Made by a program: the position numbers and the translations under genes. Of a stretch of 64,000 nucleotides of DNA, positions 24,862-34,562 are shown piece after piece (position 1 is the first letter of the stretch; each line of letters opens with the position of its first letter). Under the pieces are notes generated by a model. The model was not told the DNA's origin. It saw only the letters and a program-made list of their open reading frames with translations, and ran no database searches. Source of the stretch: Methylocystis sp. B8 (GTDB lineage: Bacteria > Pseudomonadota > Alphaproteobacteria > Rhizobiales > Beijerinckiaceae); NCBI RefSeq assembly GCF_005771425.1, contig NZ_VBTZ01000007.1, positions 1 to 64,000 on the forward strand, written 5' to 3'.

Positions 24862-26334
24862 TCACCGCTTCACCTCCCAGGTCGTCGTGCCGTCCTTATT
24901 GTCCTTGACCGCAATGCCCATTGCAGCGAGTTCGTCGCGAATGCGGTCGGATTCGGCCCAGTTTTTTGAAGCGCGGGCGGTGAGGCGGGCCGCGATAAGA
25001 GAATCTACCTCGGCCTCCGATTGCCCGATCGCGGTGAGGTAGTCACGTCTGAGACGCCTGAGCGTTTCGGCAACAGATGGCGATTCGTCGCCGCCAACTC
25101 GCGTGACAACACGCGTCAGGATCAAGAAACCTTCAAAATGGGCTGGATTCAGAGATAGCCCGATTAAATCTAAGGATGCGCGTAATTGCGAAGCAGCAAG
25201 TGCGTCGCCTCGACCCGAGCGCCGGGCCAATTCATGCATTACCGTGAATGCCGCATGCGTATTGAGATCATCTTCGAGGCTAACAACAACTTCATTGGGC
25301 ACTTCGGCGCCAAGCGGCGCTCCATAAGAGCTCACGAACCACTCAACGCATGTCGAAAAAGCCTCCTCCAACGCCTTCACGGTCCAATCGATCGGCTGGC
25401 GATAATGCGTGCGCAGCATCGCAAGACGCAGCACTTCGCCGGGCCACTTCCGTCCGCCGAATTTCTCCGTGTGCAGCAGCTCGTGGATCGTCACGAAATT
25501 CCCCAGGCTCTTGGACATTTTCTCGCCCTCGACCTGCAGGAAGCCATTATGCATCCAGTAATTCGCCATCACCTCGCGGTCGAAGGCGCAGCAGCTCTGC
25601 GCGATCTCATTTTCGTGATGCGGAAAGACGAGGTCGATGCCGCCGCCGTGAATGTCGAAGATTTCGCCCAAATGCGCCCAGGACATCGCCGAACATTCGA
25701 TATGCCAGCCGGGGCGCCCCCTGCCCCAGGGGCTCTCCCAACCGGGCTCGTTCTCTTTTGACGGCTTCCACAGCACGAAGTCCATGTCGCCGCGCTTATA
25801 GGGCGCGACGTCGACGCGCGCGCCGGCGATCATTTCGTCGAGCGAGCGCCGCGACAGGCGCCCATAGCTCGGCATAGACGGCACGTCGAAGAGCACATGG
25901 CCGTCGGCCGTGTAAGCATGCCCCGACACGATCAGCCGCTCGATGATCGCAATCATCTGCGCGATGTGCTCCGTTGCGCGCGGCTGCATGGTCGGCTCAA
26001 GACAGCCGAGCGCCTTCACGTCCTCCTGAAAGACCTTGTTGGTTTCTTCGGTGAGTTCGCGAATGGAGATGCCGCGCTCGGCGGCGCGCGCGTTGATCTT
26101 GTCGTCGACGTCAGTGATGTTGCGGACGTACGTCACGTGCTCGGCGCCATAGAGATGGCGCAGCAGACGAAACAGCACGTCGAAGACAATGAGGGGCCTG
26201 GCGTTGCCGATATGCGCGTAGTCGTAAACCGTCGGCCCGCACACATACATGCGCACATTCGCGGGATCGATCGGACGGAACGCCTCCTTCGTCCGCGTCA
26301 GCGTATTGTAAATTTTCAGCGCAGGCGTCGACAT
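24862..26334 (-). CDS. cysS: Cysteinyl-tRNA synthetase
   Basis: A 490-residue class I synthetase. The HIGH motif (HIGNAR in [13 protein letters not shown]), the zinc ligands ([26 protein letters not shown]) and KMSKSLGNF are present in order, with the C-terminal anticodon-binding domain complete. The ATG at 26332-26334 gives the conserved N-terminus [12 protein letters not shown]. It is transcribed toward the DUF559 unit. Confidence 0.96.
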   Translation of the reverse strand: MSTPALKIYNTLTRTKEAFRPIDPANVRMYVCGPTVYDYAHIGNARPLIVFDVLFRLLRHLYGAEHVTYVRNITDVDDKINARAAERGISIRELTEETNKVFQEDVKALGCLEPTMQPRATEHIAQMIAIIERLIVSGHAYTADGHVLFDVPSMPSYGRLSRRSLDEMIAGARVDVAPYKRGDMDFVLWKPSKENEPGWESPWGRGRPGWHIECSAMSWAHLGEIFDIHGGGIDLVFPHHENEIAQSCCAFDREVMANYWMHNGFLQVEGEKMSKSLGNFVTIHELLHTEKFGGRKWPGEVLRLAMLRTHYRQPIDWTVKALEEAFSTCVEWFVSSYGAPLGAEVPNEVVVSLEDDLNTHAAFTVMHELARRSGRGDALAASQLRASLDLIGLSLNPAHFEGFLILTRVVTRVGGDESPSVAETLRRLRRDYLTAIGQSEAEVDSLIAARLTARASKNWAESDRIRDELAAMGIAVKDNKDGTTTWEVKR

Positions 26335-26594
26335 GAATTTCCCCGCAAGGCCGCCGGCCGGGGCGTCGCTTCATGTCGTTTGGATAGACGTGACGGCTCC
26401 GGCCAGCGTGATCGCTAGCTGATAATGATCTCGCGACAAATGGTGAGCCGAAGCGTCATGGCGGCGACCATGCGCCAAAGCCCGCCGCCGCGTCAAGCGC
26501 GTCCCCTCTTCGAGCCGCGGCCAGTTTAACGGGCGTTTTACCGCTATGCGCTAGCTCTTGCGGCGAGTCATCGCTCGTAACTGGAGTTCGCGTA

Positions 26595-26927
26595 ATGTCG
26601 AAATATGAGGCGCCGATTGGGCGTCGCGCGCTCGCGCGGCTGCTCGCTGGAGTTCTGATTGGCGCCGGCTACGCTTGCGGCGCATACGCCGAAACCGGCG
26701 CGAACGCCACTTACGTCATCTCGGATCAGGAGGGTTACGGCCTGCTGGAATGCCTCACGCATCATTCCGATTGCGGCAAGGTCGTCGCGGATTCGTGGTG
26801 TGAGTCCCATGGCCATAGCGCCGCCAAGGCCTTCGGTCGGGCCGACGATATGACGGCTTCAGTCGAAAAGAGCGCCGCGCGCGCCTCCTTTGAAGCGGGC
26901 GCAGCGATCGTGGCGTGCATGGAGTAG
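26595..26927 (+). CDS. Small secreted protein, unknown function
   Basis: A 110-residue protein. A basic start (MSKYEAPIGRRALAR) and a hydrophobic stretch LLAGVLIGAGYACGAYA form a signal peptide or lipoprotein-like leader; the mature part holds four cysteines (LLECLTHH, SDCGKVV, SWCESHG, VACME), suggesting disulfides in the periplasm. I do not recognise the family. The 260-base gap to cysS holds its promoter. It is convergent with creA, whose stop is adjacent. Confidence 0.7.
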   Translation: MSKYEAPIGRRALARLLAGVLIGAGYACGAYAETGANATYVISDQEGYGLLECLTHHSDCGKVVADSWCESHGHSAAKAFGRADDMTASVEKSAARASFEAGAAIVACME

Positions 26928-27452
26928 TCAGCGGTTCAGAAATTCTCCGCATTGCGGGACTTCGTTCTGGCCTCCCCAGGGCTGAATGGCGATGGTCGAG
27001 GTCGAGCTTTCCGGGGAGCCTTCCACCAGCTTGTCCGAGTAGACCATGTAGACCAGCACATTGCGTTTCGCGTCGCAGCCGCGAACGATATGCATCCGCT
27101 TGAACAGCAAAGAGCGCCGCTCGCTGAACGCCGTGTCCCCCTGGCTGAATTTCTCCTTGAATTTGATCGGGCCAAATTGCCGGCAGGCGAGCGAAACCTC
27201 CGATGTCTGCTCCGCGACGCCGAACATGCCAGCGACGCCGCCCTTTTCATGCGCCGTGTAGTAGCAGGCGACGCCGTCGATTATGGGGTCGTCGATCGCA
27301 TAGGTGGCGAGCTTGTCATTCGGCGTGAGAAGCTTGAAATCCACAGATTTGCGGAAGATGAGATCCGGCCCGTTCTGCGCAGAGGCGGGCGCGGCGCCGA
27401 AAGAGAGCGCGAAAACCGTCGAAATCAGAGCCAGCACTTTGGAACGCTTCAT
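26928..27452 (-). CDS. creA: CreA-family periplasmic protein
   Basis: A 174-residue protein with signal peptide MKRSKVLALISTVFALSFGA ending near ASAQ. The CreA family pattern is seen in DPIIDGVACYYTAHEKGG and SLACRQFGPIKF, followed by RSLLFKRMHIVRGCD and VLVYMVYSDKLVEGSP. CreA proteins are widespread periplasmic proteins of unknown biochemical role. The start ATG at 27450-27452 is preceded by AGGAGGTTGCCGAC. Confidence 0.9.
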   Translation of the reverse strand: MKRSKVLALISTVFALSFGAAPASAQNGPDLIFRKSVDFKLLTPNDKLATYAIDDPIIDGVACYYTAHEKGGVAGMFGVAEQTSEVSLACRQFGPIKFKEKFSQGDTAFSERRSLLFKRMHIVRGCDAKRNVLVYMVYSDKLVEGSPESSTSTIAIQPWGGQNEVPQCGEFLNR

Positions 27453-27929
27453 GTCGGCAACCTCCTAGATCACGCCGCCTGTGAGCGAAATCGCCCAAAG
27501 GCGGATAACGTGATCGATCCAAAAGTTAGAGCGCGCTCTATGCGAAAAACCGGGTTCCACTATTGTCACGGGCCGCGATCTAGCGACGCCGTCGCGGATA
27601 TGGGCGAGGTAGTGCGGCAAGTGAAGGGCTTCGACCGTGGGCTGAGCAAAAAAATCGCAAGTCGCCAGGGCGCTGGCGGCGCGCCGCCGGCGCCTTGTTG
27701 CCGACATTATGCGCGGGACAATCTGGGCGCGTTTGATCCGCAGGCGGCATTGGCGAGAATGGCGCGATTCGTCGCCAGTCTGCGCGTCAAAATCATGCGG
27801 CCGCACAAGCAGTTCTTCTGCCTTCTTTCGAAACCGTGAAAGAGCTAAAACTCCAATGAGGCCGCGACCATAGACCTTCTTCCAACGATAGGCGCCTCCA
27901 GGCGGTGGAAACTGACGGTCGCCGCCGGC

Positions 27930-28982
27930 ATGGCGTTCGGCCTCTTCGTCGTTTCGCCCGCCGCGGCCGAAAGCCCCTACTGCACGGAGTTGCGGGCGCA
28001 GATCGCCCGCGCCGGCGCCAGCAGTCGCGCCGGACAATTTCAAACGGCGGCGGCCAAACAGCGCGGCGAATATGCCCGCGTCGCCGCGAAAGGCCATGCG
28101 CTCGGCTGCGACCGCGGCCAGTTCCTGTTCTTCGGCGCGCCTCAGTCCCCCCAATGTGGACAGATCAACGCGCAACTCCATCAGCTCTCGGGCGCCATCG
28201 CCTCTTATGACCATGCGGTCGCGGACGACGGCGGCCAGCGCCAGGCCCTCGCCGCCCGCTACGACGCGGAATGCCGCAATCCTCAGGCCGCACAGGCCCG
28301 CCTTGCGCGGCCGCGGAACTTCTTCGAAGAGCTGTTTGGCATTGGGCCCCAAAACCCGGCGATCATGGAGCCCGATCAGTCGCTCGAACCTTTGGACGAA
28401 ACGCCGCGCGGGGGACCGATGGCGATCTGCGTGCGCGATTGCGACGGCGGTTTTTTCCCCATCAGCTATTCGGCGCGCAGCTCCAATCTCGATGATCTCG
28501 CGGCGATGTGCCGGGCGCTTTGCCCCAATGCCCAAGTGAAGCTCTATACGGCGTCGCAATGGAAGGGCGTGAGCTCCGCCCTGTCGATAGACGGGCAAGC
28601 TTATTCGGACCACCCCAACGCGTATAAATTCGAGAAGACCTATGATCCGGCCTGCGGCTGCAAGCCGCCTGGCCAATCCTGGTCCGAAGCGCTCGCCGAG
28701 GCGGAGCGCCTCATCGCCGAGCGCAACGCCAAAGATCAGGTCGTCACCGCCGAACAGGCCGAGCAATTGTCACGGCCGCTTCCGCCCGGCGTCGCACGCC
28801 CGCGAAAAGGAAGAGGATCGGCCCCGGCGCCGGCGCCCATCGCCGCCGAACCAGCAGCCGCGCAGCCCGCGGCGGCGCAGCCTGCGCAAGAAGGCGCGGC
28901 CGCCGCGCCGGAAACCTATCGCGAGGTGGTCGGACCGGACGGCGTCAAGCGCCGCGTGCGGGTCGTCGCGCCGGCGCTATAG
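27930..28982 (+). CDS. DUF2865-domain secreted protein
   Basis: A 350-residue protein with the DUF2865 signature CVRDCDGGFFPISYS and a cysteine-rich stretch (AAMCRALCPNAQVKLY, DPACGCKPPGQSW). A tail rich in Ala, Pro and Gln leads to YREVVGPDGVKRRVRVV. The ATG at 27930 gives a short leader MAFGLFVVSPAAAE with no basic N-region, but the codons just upstream read RRWKLTVAAG in frame, exactly what a signal peptide lacks here. No ATG, GTG or TTG exists before the in-frame stop at 27846, so either a rare start (CTG at 27912 or ATA) is used or the true start was lost. Function unknown. Confidence 0.75.
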   Translation: MAFGLFVVSPAAAESPYCTELRAQIARAGASSRAGQFQTAAAKQRGEYARVAAKGHALGCDRGQFLFFGAPQSPQCGQINAQLHQLSGAIASYDHAVADDGGQRQALAARYDAECRNPQAAQARLARPRNFFEELFGIGPQNPAIMEPDQSLEPLDETPRGGPMAICVRDCDGGFFPISYSARSSNLDDLAAMCRALCPNAQVKLYTASQWKGVSSALSIDGQAYSDHPNAYKFEKTYDPACGCKPPGQSWSEALAEAERLIAERNAKDQVVTAEQAEQLSRPLPPGVARPRKGRGSAPAPAPIAAEPAAAQPAAAQPAQEGAAAAPETYREVVGPDGVKRRVRVVAPAL

Positions 28983-28999
28983 GCGCGTCAGGCGCCTTA

Positions 29000-31519
29000 T
29001 CAAGGCATATGCGCCTTCACCGTCTCGATCAGCTGTTTGATCGAGAAGGGCTTGGCCAAGAAGCCGAAATCGCCTTCGGGAAGATTCTTGGCGAAGGCCT
29101 CTTCGGCATAGCCTGAAACAAATATGACCTTCGCCTTGACGCCGCGCTTGCGCAGTTCGGCAAACATGGCGGGGCCGTCCATCTCCGGCATCACGACGTC
29201 GGAGACGATGAGGTCAATCTTGCCGTCGACCCGATCGACGACCTCGAGCGCCTCCATGCCCGTCGTCGCTTCAAGAACCGTGAATCCGCGCGAACTCAGG
29301 GCGCGCGCGCCAATCGAGCGCACGGCGTCTTCATCTTCGACCAGCAGAACCACGCCCTGCCCCGTATAATCCGCAGCGCCTTTGACCGACTCGGACTCTT
29401 TGGACGTCTCCTTCTCCTCCGGCACGTATCGCGGAAGGAGGATGCGGAAAGCCGTGCCGCGTCCGACTTCGCTGTCCACCAAAATGAAGCCGCCCGACTG
29501 TTTGATGATGCCAAAGACCGTCGACAGGCCGAGGCCCGTGCCTTTCCCAACCTCCTTCGTCGTAAAGAAGGGCTCGAAAATTTTCTCCTTCACATCGGCG
29601 GGAATGCCGCCGCCAGTGTCCTCGACTTCGACAAGCACATAATCCGCTGGCGGCAGCGCCGCCTCATCGAAAGATGCGCACTCCGAGGCGGCGACGTTGC
29701 GCGTGCGGATCTGCACCCGCCCGCCAGATTCTTGCATAGCATCGCGCGCGTTGACGACGAGATTGATGATCACCTGCTCGAACTGAGTGATGTCCGCCTT
29801 CACGAACCACAGGTCGCGTCCGAGACGCAGTTCAAGTTCGTTCTTCTCGCCGACGATGCGGCGCAGAAGATTTTGCACTTCGGAGAGCGCATCGCCGAGC
29901 TGCAAAACCTGCGGGCGCAGAGTCTGCCGGCGAGAAAAGGCGAGCAATTGGCGAGTCAGACCCGCGGCGCGGTTAGCTGTTTCCTTGATCTGGCGGATGT
30001 CGCGAAAGGCAGGATCGGTCGGCCGGTGACTGGAGAGCAGCAAATCCGAATAGCCGATGATCGCCGTCAGCATATTGTTAAAGTCATGTGCGATGCCGCC
30101 AGCGAGCTGGCCCACCGCATTCATCTTCTGCGATTGCGCGAACTCTTCTTGCAGCTTGCGCTGCTCGGTCGTGTCGAGCGCATAGACCATCGCGCCCTTC
30201 TTGCCGGCGTCCTCGGTTGACGAAACAAAGAATCGCGCCGAACGCGGCGCGGCGGCGTCCTCCTCGAAGACCACATTTACTGGGCGGATTTCTCCCTCGC
30301 CGTCGATCGCCTCTTCGATTGCGGCCCGCAAGGCGGCGCCGTCGCGTTCGCCGAGTCCCGCAAGCACCGACCAAGGCGCCGCAGCCTTGCCCTGCCCGGA
30401 CTTCAGCGCCTGCGGCAACAATTTGGCGAAAGCTGCGTTCGACGTCAGCACGCGACCTTCCCCGTCGAGCGTCGCCATCGCCATCGGAGTCGAGTTGAAG
30501 AAGCGCGCGAAACGCACTTCAGCGGCGCGCAAATCCTCTTCCGGTTGTTCGCCGGACGCGCGATTGAGCACCAGAGTCCGAGAGGGGCCGGCTTCGCCGT
30601 CCTGGCCAAAAGCCACCTGATGCAGCAGCCTGACGGGAAGCGACTTGCCGCTTCGGCAGCGCATGTCGAGGTCGATCTGCTCTGTGCGCACATCGCCTGG
30701 CGCGCCGGACATCGCTGCGAGAAGCGCCGCGCCATTATTGGCGAAGATGGAGGAGAGCGTCGCGCCGCCGGAACCGACATGGGTCAGGTCGTAGCCCAGC
30801 CAGCCGGCGAGCGTTTTGTTCATATAAGAGACGGCCCCTTCCGGACTCGCGGAGAAAAAGCCGGCGGGGGCGTGATCGAGAAAGTCGATCGCGTGCTGAA
30901 GCTCCTGGAAGACGTTCTCCTGCCGTTGTCGATCGGCGGTGACGTCGGCCACCGCCCAAAGGCAGAACCGGCCTGAAGCCGCCGCCAGCGGCCGCACGCG
31001 GATCCGGTACCAACCAACCGCCGCCTGTCCCGAGAGCGGGGGGGAAAGCCGCAAATCCTCGCTATGCGAGACGCCGGCGCGCGCCGCCTGCGCAAGCCTG
31101 TAGATCGCCTCAGAGACTTCGGGCGGGCCGGAGAACAGCCGCTCGACTGGCTGAACGCCGGAAGCCTCCTTCGCGCCGCACATCGCCCTGTAGGCTTCAT
31201 TGGCGTAGACGATGCGCGCGTCTCCCCTCGTGACGAGCAGCCCCTCGCCGAACGTATCGGCGATAAGCTTTACCAAGTCATTGCCCGCGGTGCGGCCGGA
31301 GAAATGGATCAGCCCCAGCGTATACGCGAGAAGAACAAAGATTCCGGCGACGCCGACAATCGCCAGCGCGAGAATGGCGACACGCGGCGCAAGGTCCGAA
31401 GGGGTCCAAAAATAGGCGGCGGCCGCGCCGATCAGCGTGATGACGAGCGCGACCGCCAATCCCACATTCGTGGGCCGCTCGCTGCGCTCTAAGGCGGACG
31501 ATTCCGTCCTGTCGGTCAT
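29000..31519 (-). CDS. cckA: Cell-cycle hybrid histidine kinase CckA
   Basis: An 839-residue hybrid kinase. Two membrane segments (about residues 18-37 and 46-68) are followed by PAS domains, then the H-box [20 protein letters not shown] with His478, the N/G boxes of the ATPase ([36 protein letters not shown]) and a C-terminal receiver with phospho-acceptor Asp774 in [10 protein letters not shown]. In Caulobacter CckA feeds phosphate through ChpT to CtrA and CpdR. A perfect CtrA-type box lies 164 bases upstream of the start, which fits feedback control. The identity is strong from domain order and the HDFNN pattern. Confidence 0.93.
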   Translation of the reverse strand: MTDRTESSALERSERPTNVGLAVALVITLIGAAAAYFWTPSDLAPRVAILALAIVGVAGIFVLLAYTLGLIHFSGRTAGNDLVKLIADTFGEGLLVTRGDARIVYANEAYRAMCGAKEASGVQPVERLFSGPPEVSEAIYRLAQAARAGVSHSEDLRLSPPLSGQAAVGWYRIRVRPLAAASGRFCLWAVADVTADRQRQENVFQELQHAIDFLDHAPAGFFSASPEGAVSYMNKTLAGWLGYDLTHVGSGGATLSSIFANNGAALLAAMSGAPGDVRTEQIDLDMRCRSGKSLPVRLLHQVAFGQDGEAGPSRTLVLNRASGEQPEEDLRAAEVRFARFFNSTPMAMATLDGEGRVLTSNAAFAKLLPQALKSGQGKAAAPWSVLAGLGERDGAALRAAIEEAIDGEGEIRPVNVVFEEDAAAPRSARFFVSSTEDAGKKGAMVYALDTTEQRKLQEEFAQSQKMNAVGQLAGGIAHDFNNMLTAIIGYSDLLLSSHRPTDPAFRDIRQIKETANRAAGLTRQLLAFSRRQTLRPQVLQLGDALSEVQNLLRRIVGEKNELELRLGRDLWFVKADITQFEQVIINLVVNARDAMQESGGRVQIRTRNVAASECASFDEAALPPADYVLVEVEDTGGGIPADVKEKIFEPFFTTKEVGKGTGLGLSTVFGIIKQSGGFILVDSEVGRGTAFRILLPRYVPEEKETSKESESVKGAADYTGQGVVLLVEDEDAVRSIGARALSSRGFTVLEATTGMEALEVVDRVDGKIDLIVSDVVMPEMDGPAMFAELRKRGVKAKVIFVSGYAEEAFAKNLPEGDFGFLAKPFSIKQLIETVKAHMP

Positions 31520-31682
31520 TTCTTAACCACCCGCGCGATATATCGCCGATCGCGGCGGCCATGCGGAGGCCGGCGCGTTGATCTTTACCGAACCGACGCT
31601 CACAGAATCACTCAAAAGTGTGGCCGCGGAGACGAATAATAGCAAACCCGGAAGTCGAAGCAGGGCGCTGATTCGTCAAACA

Positions 31683-31697
31683 TTAACCATTCATTAA
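31683..31697. promoter_or_regulatory. Perfect CtrA-type box between cckA and the FliO-like gene
   Basis: The sequence TTAACCATTCATTAA is TTAA, seven bases, TTAA, the CtrA consensus, and is followed by C as in the full site. It lies in the 253-base divergent region, 86-90 bases from the FliO-like start. GANTC sites, the CcrM methylation target, are at 31605-31609 and 31670-31674. CtrA binding is inferred from the match. Confidence 0.65.
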
Positions 31698-31772
31698 CCT
31701 TTTTTCGGCGCTTGCCAGGAAAGCTGTTAATTTGGCAAGGTCACCCGCGTCCGAACGAGAGAACAGTCGTTT

Positions 31773-32642
31773 ATGCCCGATAAATTCACTCAACTGCTGC
31801 CAGCGCTCGGAGCGCTCGTCGCGTTCCTCGTCGCTGCGGTGCTCGTGCTGTATATTTTCCGTCTGCTCTTCGGACGCCGAATTCGTTCGCCGGGAGGCCG
31901 CAGCCGCGCTAAACGCCTGGATGTCGTAGATGTTTTTGATCTCGACCGCGAGCGCCAGCTTGTCATCGTGCGGCGCGACAACGCCGAACATCTGCTGCTG
32001 ATCGGCGGGCCTAATGACATCCTCATTGAGCCGAGCATCCGGATCGAACCCGCTTTAAGCCGCGCGCCGGAGCCGCGCCCCGCTCAGCCGGGAGCTGCCT
32101 CAAACTGGCCGGCCGGCCCTTCCGCTCCGCCAAAAGAGCCCGAAACGCCGCTGCCGAGACCCGCCGCGGCAGGCCCACTCAATCTGCCGCCGGACCTTTT
32201 CGCGCCGGCGCCCGCGAAGGCCCCCGTTGCGCCGCCGCCGACGGCAGCGCCCGGAGGCCCAAGAATTTCCAGCCCGGCCGCGCCCCCGCCGCCGCGACCC
32301 GCGCCGCCACGCTCGCCGACACCGCCGTTCCTTGCGCGCGCCCAGCAGCGATTTGCGCCACGTCCAAAGGAACAGACATCGCCGCCGGAGTCCGCTACGC
32401 CGGCTCCGCCAACCTCTCCAACAGGGGCTCCGCCGCCGGCGCCCGCCGCCAAGCCCGCAGGGCCGCCGCCAGCTGCGCCGCCTGCTGCGACAAGACCTGC
32501 TGCGCCGCCGCCCGCGTCGCCGCCTCCGCCCAAGCCCGGAGCCGCGCCCCCGCCACCGCCGGCTCCCGCTGAAGCGGATCCGCTGGACTCGCTTGAAGCC
32601 GAGATGGCCCGCCTGCTCGGCCGCCCGGACGAAAAGCAATAA
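31773..32642 (+). CDS. FliO/MopB-like membrane protein with long proline-rich tail
   Basis: A 289-residue protein. One membrane helix at residues 8-33 is followed by a compact domain RLDVVDVFDLDRERQLVIV then RRDNAEHLLLIGGPNDILIE, which resembles the FliO family of flagellar export apparatus proteins. Residues about 95-275 are almost wholly Pro and Ala and probably disordered. No other flagellar gene is in the window. The start follows a CtrA-type box, and flagellar genes are classical CtrA targets, which supports the guess. An unrelated membrane protein of similar fold is the alternative. Confidence 0.7.
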   Translation: MPDKFTQLLPALGALVAFLVAAVLVLYIFRLLFGRRIRSPGGRSRAKRLDVVDVFDLDRERQLVIVRRDNAEHLLLIGGPNDILIEPSIRIEPALSRAPEPRPAQPGAASNWPAGPSAPPKEPETPLPRPAAAGPLNLPPDLFAPAPAKAPVAPPPTAAPGGPRISSPAAPPPPRPAPPRSPTPPFLARAQQRFAPRPKEQTSPPESATPAPPTSPTGAPPPAPAAKPAGPPPAAPPAATRPAAPPPASPPPPKPGAAPPPPPAPAEADPLDSLEAEMARLLGRPDEKQ

Positions 32643-32649
32643 GTTATAT

Positions 32650-32670
32650 GGCGTCGCGACGAGCGACGCC
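32650..32670. terminator. Hairpin between the convergent FliO-like and dksA genes
   Basis: GGCGTCGC and GCGACGCC pair perfectly around a five-base loop, eight bases after the FliO-like stop and 35 before the dksA stop. A short T-run (CTCTTTT) follows on the plus strand. It may serve both convergent genes. Confidence 0.5.
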
Positions 32671-32704
32671 CTTAGCTCTTTTGCCGGAAGCGCGTTCTCT
32701 GAAC

Positions 32705-33121
32705 TTAGTCGTCCCGATAGACTTTTTCGCGCCGTTCGTGACGCTCCTGCGCCTCGATCGACAAAGTCGCGATCGGACGCGCGTCTAGGCGTTTTAGAGA
32801 GATCGGCTCGCCCGTCTCCTCGCAATAGCCGTAACTGCCGTCTTCGAGGCGCGTCAGCGCCGCGTCGATCTTGGCAATGAGCTTGCGTTGCCTGTCGCGC
32901 GCCCGAAGCTCTATCGCGCGATCGGTTTCGGACGACGCGCGGTCTGCAAGGTCGGGATGATTTTCATTTTCATTCTGCAAAGCGGCGAGCGTTTCGCGAC
33001 TTTCGTGCAGAATGTCTTCCTTCCAAGCCAGCAGTTTGCGCCGGAAATATTCTCGCTGCCGATCGCACATAAAGGGTTCGTCTTCGGAAGGCTTATAAGT
33101 CTCTTCCAGATCCACCGCCAT
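32705..33121 (-). CDS. dksA: RNA polymerase-binding protein DksA
   Basis: A 138-residue secondary-channel regulator that works with ppGpp in the stringent response. The coiled-coil carries the acidic tip (DLADRASSETDRAIELRARDRQRK). The zinc-finger region reads YGYCEETGEPISLKRLDARP then ATLSIEAQE, so only one of the four classical cysteines remains, and the finger must be held together without the usual Cys4 zinc site. This variant is seen in some alphaproteobacterial DksA proteins. The C-terminus RHERREKVYRDD is typical. Confidence 0.93.
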   Translation of the reverse strand: MAVDLEETYKPSEDEPFMCDRQREYFRRKLLAWKEDILHESRETLAALQNENENHPDLADRASSETDRAIELRARDRQRKLIAKIDAALTRLEDGSYGYCEETGEPISLKRLDARPIATLSIEAQERHERREKVYRDD

Positions 33122-33202
33122 CTCGCGAATCCTTAATTAGCCCATAGGCGACGCCTATATAGACGCGACCGGCGCCACTTACAATCATTCCTCGCGCCGC
33201 GC

Positions 33203-34414
33203 TCACTCCATAGCTCTACGCAAATTTTCGTCGATCTTGTCCAGGAAGCCTGTCGTCGAGAGCCATTTCTGATTGCAGCCGACAAGCAAGGCCAGATCCT
33301 TGGTCATGAAGCCCGACTCGACGGTCGCCACGCACACTTCCTCAAGCGTGCGCGCAAACCGGGTCAGATCGTCATTCCCATCGAGCTTGCCGCGATGGGC
33401 GAGCGCGCGCGTCCAGGCGAAAATCGACGCGATCGAGTTAGTCGAGGTCTCATGGCCCTTCTGATATTCGCGGTAGTGGCGCGTCACCGTGCCATGGGCC
33501 GCTTCGGCCTCGACGATCTTGCCGTCTGGCGTCATCAGTACGCTCGTCATGAGGCCGAGGGATCCGAAGCCCTGCGCGACGGTGTCGGACTGCACGTCGC
33601 CATCGTAATTCTTGCAAGCCCAAATGTAGCCGCCGGACCATTTGAGCGCCGAGGCGACCATGTCGTCGATCAGACGATGCTCGTAAGTGAGGCCGAGCGC
33701 CTCGAATTTCGACTTGAACTCGGCGTCGTAAATCTCCTGGAACAGATCCTTGAATCGGCCGTCATAGGCTTTGAGGATGGTGTTCTTGGTCGAAAGATAG
33801 ACTGGATATTTGCGGGTGAGCCCATAGTTGAACGTCGCGCGCGCAAACTCGCTGATCGATTCGTCGAGATTATACATCGCGAGCGCAACGCCGGAGCCGG
33901 GAAAGCTGAAGACTTCCTTTTCGATGACGTCGCCGTCGACGCCTTCAAATTTGATCGTCAGACGGCCCTTGCCCGGCACTTTGAAGTCGGTCGCCTTATA
34001 TTGGTCGCCAAAAGCGTGACGCCCGATGATGATCGGCTGCGTCCATCCGGGCACCAAACGCGGCACGTTCCGGCAGATGATCGGCTCGCGGAAGATGACG
34101 CCGCCGAGGATGTTGCGGATCGTGCCGTTCGGCGATTTCCACATCTCCTTGAGATGGAATTCCTTCACCCGCGCTTCATCGGGCGTGATTGTCGCGCATT
34201 TGACTCCAACGCCATGTTCTTTGATGGCGTAGGCCGCGTCGATCGTGACCTGATCGTTGGTGGCGTCGCGGTTTTTAATCGAGAGATCGTAATAGATGAG
34301 ATCGATGTCGAGATAGGGCCGAACGAGTTTCTCTTTGATGGCGGCCCAGATGATGCGGGTCATTTCGTCGCCGTCGAGCTCGACGACAGGGTTTGCAACC
34401 TTGATCTTCCGCAT
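33203..34414 (-). CDS. icd: NADP-dependent isocitrate dehydrogenase
   Basis: A 403-residue enzyme of the eukaryote-like class that makes 2-oxoglutarate in the citric acid cycle. Motifs include [14 protein letters not shown] at the N-terminus, [12 protein letters not shown] for substrate binding and [14 protein letters not shown] near the cofactor site. The ATG at 34412-34414 follows a good purine-rich site. Monocistronic between dksA and trmJ. In a nitrogen-regulated setting it supplies the 2-oxoglutarate that P-II proteins sense. Confidence 0.96.
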   Translation of the reverse strand: MRKIKVANPVVELDGDEMTRIIWAAIKEKLVRPYLDIDLIYYDLSIKNRDATNDQVTIDAAYAIKEHGVGVKCATITPDEARVKEFHLKEMWKSPNGTIRNILGGVIFREPIICRNVPRLVPGWTQPIIIGRHAFGDQYKATDFKVPGKGRLTIKFEGVDGDVIEKEVFSFPGSGVALAMYNLDESISEFARATFNYGLTRKYPVYLSTKNTILKAYDGRFKDLFQEIYDAEFKSKFEALGLTYEHRLIDDMVASALKWSGGYIWACKNYDGDVQSDTVAQGFGSLGLMTSVLMTPDGKIVEAEAAHGTVTRHYREYQKGHETSTNSIASIFAWTRALAHRGKLDGNDDLTRFARTLEEVCVATVESGFMTKDLALLVGCNQKWLSTTGFLDKIDENLRRAME

Positions 34415-34562
34415 GCACCCGCTCCTCCCTTGCCGCGCGCCTTATAGCCTTGGCTAAAGGTTTTGGGTAGCAAACGAGGCGCCTTCCGCTTCGTACGGAA
34501 GCGCCCTTCCCCAGGCGCGCTTTCCGCCCTAATTTGCCGCCGCTTTGACGCGAGGAGGCGAA

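Noticed and set aside
26521-26540. CtrA-like box near 26526 (TTAA-N7-TTTA)
   Set aside because: One mismatch in the second half-site, and the adjacent gene gives no supporting context.
27465-28766. 433-codon open frame on the minus strand
   Set aside because: It covers the DUF2865 gene in antisense and is Arg/Gly-rich with no recognisable motif.
33395-34447. 350-codon open frame on the plus strand
   Set aside because: Antisense to icd; no start site and mirror-type composition.
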